DNA from: Deltaproteobacteria bacterium
Lineage (GTDB): Bacteria; Myxococcota_A; Bradymonadia; UBA7976; VGTA01
Direction of reading: 5' to 3'
DNA: 9,858 bases
Assembly (NCBI GenBank): GCA_016874875.1
Contig: VGTA01000071.1
Location: 1-9,858 of the forward strand
The position numbers were made by a program, and so were the translations under genes. This document shows positions 7,196-9,858 of this stretch, piece after piece (position 1 is the stretch's first letter; every line of letters begins with the position of its first letter). The notes beneath the pieces are model-generated. The model was given only the letters and a program-made list of their open reading frames with translations, did no database searches and had not been told where the DNA came from.

Positions 7196-9357
7196 GCGCG
7201 GCGGGCGATTCGGGGCCGGTGGAGCTGCGCGCGCTCGCCGAGCGCGTCCTCTTTGGGCCCACCCTCGCCGATAAGCTCTACGCCCCCGCCCGCGTCACCG
7301 ACGAGCGCCCCGGGGCGCCCATCGCGCTCCCCGGCGGCCCTGCGCGCGACCACGCCCTCGCCTTTGAGGACGCCGCCGCCCGCCGCGCGCGCAAGCCCGA
7401 CGGGGCGCGTCCCACCCTCGACGCGCTCCGCGACCCCCTCGCCCGCGCCCGCCTCCTGCACACCTTCGCCCACCACGAGCTGATGGCGCTCGAGCTGATG
7501 GCGCTCGCCCTCCTGCGCTTCCCCGACGCCCCCGCCCCCTTCCGCCGCGGCCTCGCCGGGGTCATGCGCGACGAGCAGCGACACTGCCAGCTCTACCTGC
7601 GCCGGGTGGAGGCGCTCGGGCTCTCGCTCGGCGAGGAGCGCGTCAACGACTTCTTTTGGCGCTGCGTGGCCGACGCCCCCACGCCGCATGAGTGGAACGC
7701 GCGCGTGGGGCTGGTGTTTGAGCAGGCCAACATCGACTTCACCCGCTACTACGAGCCCGCCATGCGCGCCGTGGGCGACCCCGAGAGCGCCGACGCCCTC
7801 GCCGAGATCTACCGCGACGAGCTCAGCCACGTGAAGCACAGCCTCCACTGGTTTCGCGCGTGGCGCCCCGCCGGCGAGCCCGACTGGGAGCACCTGTGCG
7901 CCCTCCTGCGCCCCCCCCTCTCCCCCGGGCGGGCGCGCGGCGCCGTGTTCTCGGTGGAGGGGCGGCGCGCCGTGGGCTTTGATGAGCGCTTTATCGACTC
8001 CCTCGAGCGCTGGGGCGGCTCCGTGGGGCGCCCCCCCGCCGTGTGGCTCCCCAACGTGAGCGTGGAGGAGGAGGTGAGCGGGCGGCTCGCCGCCCCCAAG
8101 GCGCGCGCCGCCGCCGAGGAGGCGCGCGCCGCCCTCGCCCCCCTGGTGGGCTGGCTGTGCGCCCGCGGCGACGTGGCGCTCGCCCCGCCCCCCTCCGCGC
8201 CGCTGCAGGGCCTCCTGCTACGCGCGCGCGGCTTTAACCCCGAGTGGCTCCCGCGCGTGGAGGACCTCGGCGCGCGCAAGGTGGCCGCCCTGAGCCCCTG
8301 GGGCTGGAGCGCCGACGCCGCCGCCGCCCTCGCCCCCCTCGCCCCCCACCTCATCCCCTCCGCCCCGCGCCCCCACGAGGACCTGCGCCACGTGGCGGCG
8401 CACTCCAAGCTGTGGGACGTGGCGCAGCGCCCAGCCGTGTGGGACGCCCTCGAGCGCGAGGGGGTGCCGCGGGCGTGGCTCTGCGAGGACGAGGCGGTCG
8501 CCTGCCGCGACGAGGACGCGCTCTGGCGCGCCCTAGAGGCGCTGCACGCCCGCCACCCCCACGTGGCGGCCAAGGCGGCGCTCGGGGCGGCGGGGCGCGG
8601 GGTGCTGCGGCTCGAGCGCGGGGCGCTGAGCGCGCCGCAGCGCGGCTGGCTCCGCCGGCAGGCGCGCGCCCACGGCGTCACCCTCGAGCCGTGGTACCCG
8701 CGCGCCCTCGACCTGTCGTTCCACGGGCGCGTGGAGCGCGTGGGCGACGCCCTCGCCGTGCGCGCCGACGGGGTGGTGCTCAGCGACGTAGACGCGCGCG
8801 GCGCCTACCGCGGGGCGTGGCTGTGCGCCCCCACCGCGCCCCTCTCGCCGGCGCTGCAGCGGGCGCTCACCGACGACGGGCGCGACCCCCGCCGCCTCCG
8901 GCGCGCCGCCGAGGCCGCCACGCGCGCCGTGGGCGACGCCCTCGCCGCCCTCGGCTACGTGGGCTGCTTTGGGCTCGACGCCCTCCTCTCGTGGGACCCC
9001 GCGCGCGCCGACGACCCCGCCGCGGCGCGCTTGCACCCGCTCGTGGAGGTGAATCCGCGCGTCACGATGGGGCGCCTCGCCCTCGCGCTGCGCGAGTCGG
9101 TGGTGTCGCCAGCGTCGGGGCGCGCGCCGGGGGGGGCGCGCCGCTTCAAGCGCCTGCGCGTGCTCCCGCGCCCCCGCGCCGCCGACCCCGCCGCCCCCGC
9201 CGCCGCCTGGCTCGGCGATCTCCTCGCCGCCCCCCCCGCCTTTGACGAGGCGGGGCGCTGGGTGAGCGGGACCCTCCCCCTCTCCGATGTCTGGGCGACG
9301 CCCGCGCCCTCGCTGGCGGTGGTGGCGTGTGAGGGGGACCCCGCGGGGGGCGGGTGA
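7192..9357 (+). CDS. Ferritin-like (DUF455-type) di-iron domain fused to an ATP-grasp domain
   Basis: 721 residues. The GTG start overlaps the AMIN gene stop (GTGA); a second GTG at 7219 is an alternative nearer the first similarity (LRALAERVLFGPTLADKL). Residues about 80-225 form a ferritin-like four-helix bundle of DUF455 type: E96 in AHHELMALE, E128 and H131 in DEQRH, E177 in VFEQAN, and E210 and H213 in RDELSH, a complete E/ExxH/E/ExxH di-iron ligand set. A middle segment (about 283-400, VWLPNVSVEEEV, LSPWGW) looks like a pre-ATP-grasp domain. Residues about 403-660 look like ATP-grasp: HSK (404-406), K461 with a glycine-rich loop (465-470), EPW (499-501), D596, and E619-x-N621 for Mg. 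Such domains make amide, ester or similar bonds through acyl phosphates, while di-iron domains do oxidations or redox chemistry. Substrate and product are unknown. DUF455 assignment is stronger than ATP-grasp subtype. Confidence 0.85.
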   Translation: MSAAGDSGPVELRALAERVLFGPTLADKLYAPARVTDERPGAPIALPGGPARDHALAFEDAAARRARKPDGARPTLDALRDPLARARLLHTFAHHELMALELMALALLRFPDAPAPFRRGLAGVMRDEQRHCQLYLRRVEALGLSLGEERVNDFFWRCVADAPTPHEWNARVGLVFEQANIDFTRYYEPAMRAVGDPESADALAEIYRDELSHVKHSLHWFRAWRPAGEPDWEHLCALLRPPLSPGRARGAVFSVEGRRAVGFDERFIDSLERWGGSVGRPPAVWLPNVSVEEEVSGRLAAPKARAAAEEARAALAPLVGWLCARGDVALAPPPSAPLQGLLLRARGFNPEWLPRVEDLGARKVAALSPWGWSADAAAALAPLAPHLIPSAPRPHEDLRHVAAHSKLWDVAQRPAVWDALEREGVPRAWLCEDEAVACRDEDALWRALEALHARHPHVAAKAALGAAGRGVLRLERGALSAPQRGWLRRQARAHGVTLEPWYPRALDLSFHGRVERVGDALAVRADGVVLSDVDARGAYRGAWLCAPTAPLSPALQRALTDDGRDPRRLRRAAEAATRAVGDALAALGYVGCFGLDALLSWDPARADDPAAARLHPLVEVNPRVTMGRLALALRESVVSPASGRAPGGARRFKRLRVLPRPRAADPAAPAAAWLGDLLAAPPAFDEAGRWVSGTLPLSDVWATPAPSLAVVACEGDPAGGG

Positions 9358-9470
9358 GGCGCTCGGGGTGTGACATGTAGAGCGTATGTGGGCTCCGCAG
9401 GGCTCAGTCGGGGCGCGGCGGGGGCGCGGGTCACGGCGGGGGATGGGGGGCGCGGCGCGCGGCGCGGCGC

Positions 9471-9515
9471 GCGGCGGGGCTTGGCACGCTCTTTGGGAGG
9501 GCGCCGCCCCGCCGC
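9471..9515. terminator. 10-bp inverted repeat, terminator or RNA stem candidate
   Basis: GCGGCGGGGC (9471-9480) is perfectly complementary to GCCCCGCCGC (9506-9515), with a 25-nt loop. It lies about 110 nt after the ferritin/ATP-grasp stop. There is no T tract after it, and in DNA this GC-rich such repeats arise by chance more often. Confidence 0.35.
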
Positions 9516-9569
9516 TCGCCCCCCCCCTCCGTCTGAGCGAGTCGCCCACACATAAACCTGCGGCGTCGC

Positions 9570-9612
9570 CTGCCCCGCCTACTGCGGCGCGCAAGCGCAG
9601 GCGCCGGGGCAG
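9570..9612. other. Extended stem-loop
   Basis: CTGCCCC (9570-9576) pairs with GGGGCAG (9606-9612), GCCT (9577-9580) with AGGC (9599-9602), and GCG (9584-9586) with CGC (9596-9598). The result is a 43-nt imperfect hairpin. It could be a terminator or part of a structured transcript. Confidence 0.4.
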
Positions 9613-9616
9613 CCGA

Positions 9617-9644
9617 GCGCGGACATAGAGAAGATTCTCCGCGC
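9617..9644. other. 7-bp inverted repeat with internal near-palindrome
   Basis: GCGCGGA (9617-9623) is complementary to TCCGCGC (9638-9644). Between them, GAGAA-GA-TTCTC (9628-9639) forms a competing near-palindrome of operator-like size. It lies about 45 nt upstream of the predicted -35 of the last gene. Confidence 0.35.
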
Positions 9645-9687
9645 GGTGGTCTTTGAGCTCTCAGGGGCGCGCGGGGCGCGGGGCGGG

Positions 9688-9716
9688 TTGACCGTGGCGG
9701 GGGGGGGCGTCATAGT
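9688..9716 (+). promoter_or_regulatory. Sigma70-like promoter for the last gene
   Basis: TTGACC (9688-9693, 5 of 6 matches), a spacer of exactly 17 nt including a G run, and CATAGT (9711-9716, 4 of 6 matches). The predicted start near 9723 leaves a short leader before the ATG at 9750. This is the best-scoring promoter in the window. Confidence 0.55.
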
Positions 9717-9732
9717 GGCGCGCCCCCTCACA

Positions 9733-9738
9733 GAGGAG
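9733..9738 (+). promoter_or_regulatory. Shine-Dalgarno that selects ATG 9750
   Basis: GAGGAG lies 11 nt before ATG 9750 and only 2 nt before an in-frame GTG at 9741. The GTG is too close to be used, so ATG 9750 is preferred. The same hexamer precedes clpS and the AMIN gene by 6 nt. Confidence 0.6.
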
Positions 9739-9749
9739 TCGTGCTCTCC

Positions 9750-9858
9750 ATGCGCCGCCCTGCCCCGCGCGCCGCCGCGCGCCGCGCCCTCAGCGCCCTC
9801 AGCGCCCTCAGCGCCCTCAGCGCCCTCAGCGCCCTCAGCGCCCTCAGCGCCCCCCTGC
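9750..9858 (+). CDS. Start of an exported protein with a repeat-built signal peptide; 3' partial
   Basis: Only 36 codons are visible before the window ends. The N-terminus MRRPAPRAAARR carries five arginines and is followed by seven Ala-Leu-Ser triplets and then APL. This is the layout of a signal peptide or signal anchor: a positive n-region, then a long moderately hydrophobic core. The mature protein lies outside the window, so no function can be given. Support for a real gene comes from the promoter-like boxes at 9688-9716, the GAGGAG at 9733-9738 and an uninterrupted frame. The hydrophobic core is encoded entirely by a perfect 9-bp tandem repeat. Confidence 0.65.
   Translation, partial: MRRPAPRAAARRALSALSALSALSALSALSALSAPL
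9786..9848. repeat. 9-bp tandem repeat, seven perfect copies
   Basis: GCCCTCAGC repeats without a mismatch from 9786 to 9848, in frame with ATG 9750, encoding Ala-Leu-Ser each time. Perfect identity points to recent expansion or ongoing slippage, and any copy-number change would keep the frame. Confidence 0.93.

Larger units (their letters stand above)
9358..9749. other. Gene-free region with several inverted repeats
   Basis: About 390 nt with no convincing ORF; a short open frame at 9370-9555 is low-complexity Arg/Gly/Ala and lacks a ribosome site. It contains two 12-bp copies of CGCGGCGCGCGG (9451-9474), three inverted repeats (listed separately) and a promoter-like site at its 3' end. It may hold a terminator for the preceding unit, a structured RNA, or both; the sequence alone does not decide. 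Confidence 0.5.

Noticed and set aside
9370..9628. Short open frames in the gap before the last gene
   Set aside because: They are low-complexity Arg/Gly/Ala, lack ribosome sites and overlap inverted repeats.
9741..9749. GTG 9741 as the start of the last gene
   Set aside because: It lies only 2 nt after the GAGGAG ribosome site; ATG 9750 in the same frame has workable spacing.
9786..9848. CRISPR-like array
   Set aside because: Units are contiguous 9-mers without spacers and encode Ala-Leu-Ser in frame. The other arrays in the window also lack spacers.

Overview
The window is extremely GC-rich (about three quarters G+C by eye). All recognisable genes lie on the + strand, tightly packed, and several starts are preceded by a GAGGAG-type Shine-Dalgarno. 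GC content, a clpS-clpA pair behind a small receiver protein, AMIN-domain and DUF455-type proteins and many alanine/proline/arginine-rich tails fit a deltaproteobacterial-type chromosome (Myxococcota or Bradymonadota-like). That placement is inference, since no rRNA or marker gene is present. I see no tRNA, rRNA, IS element, CRISPR array or prophage gene.

Layout. (1) 1-1008: the 3' part of a secreted-type murein endopeptidase (M74/MepA family) with a C-terminal LysM domain; the 5' end lies outside the window. (2) 1020-1068: an 11-bp tandem repeat directly abutting a sigma70-like promoter (TTGACG, 17 nt, CATTGT). (3) 1141-6234: a probable operon of a stand-alone receiver protein, clpS, clpA and, 5 nt after clpA, a divergent FHIPEP (FlhA/SctV) family membrane protein. 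(4) 6235-6391: a GC hairpin, an unusually AT-rich patch and a second promoter-like site. (5) 6392-9357: a two-gene unit with a 4-nt overlap, an exported AMIN-domain protein followed by a large fusion of a ferritin-like (DUF455-type) di-iron domain to an ATP-grasp domain. (6) 9358-9749: a long gene-free stretch with several inverted repeats and a third promoter-like site. (7) 9750-end: the start of a gene for an exported protein whose signal peptide is built from seven perfect 9-bp repeats.

How the genes may work together. ClpS and ClpA form the N-degron recognition and unfolding parts of the ClpAP protease. The receiver protein ahead of them could be a phosphorylation-controlled input, by analogy with CpdR or RssB for ClpXP, but this is inference. 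The FHIPEP protein is puzzling: no other type III export gene is visible, and its most conserved cytoplasmic motif has lost its charged residues. The ferritin-like/ATP-grasp fusion is the best candidate for undescribed chemistry, since it combines a complete di-iron ligand set with an apparently intact ATP-dependent ligase domain in one chain, translationally coupled to an envelope protein.
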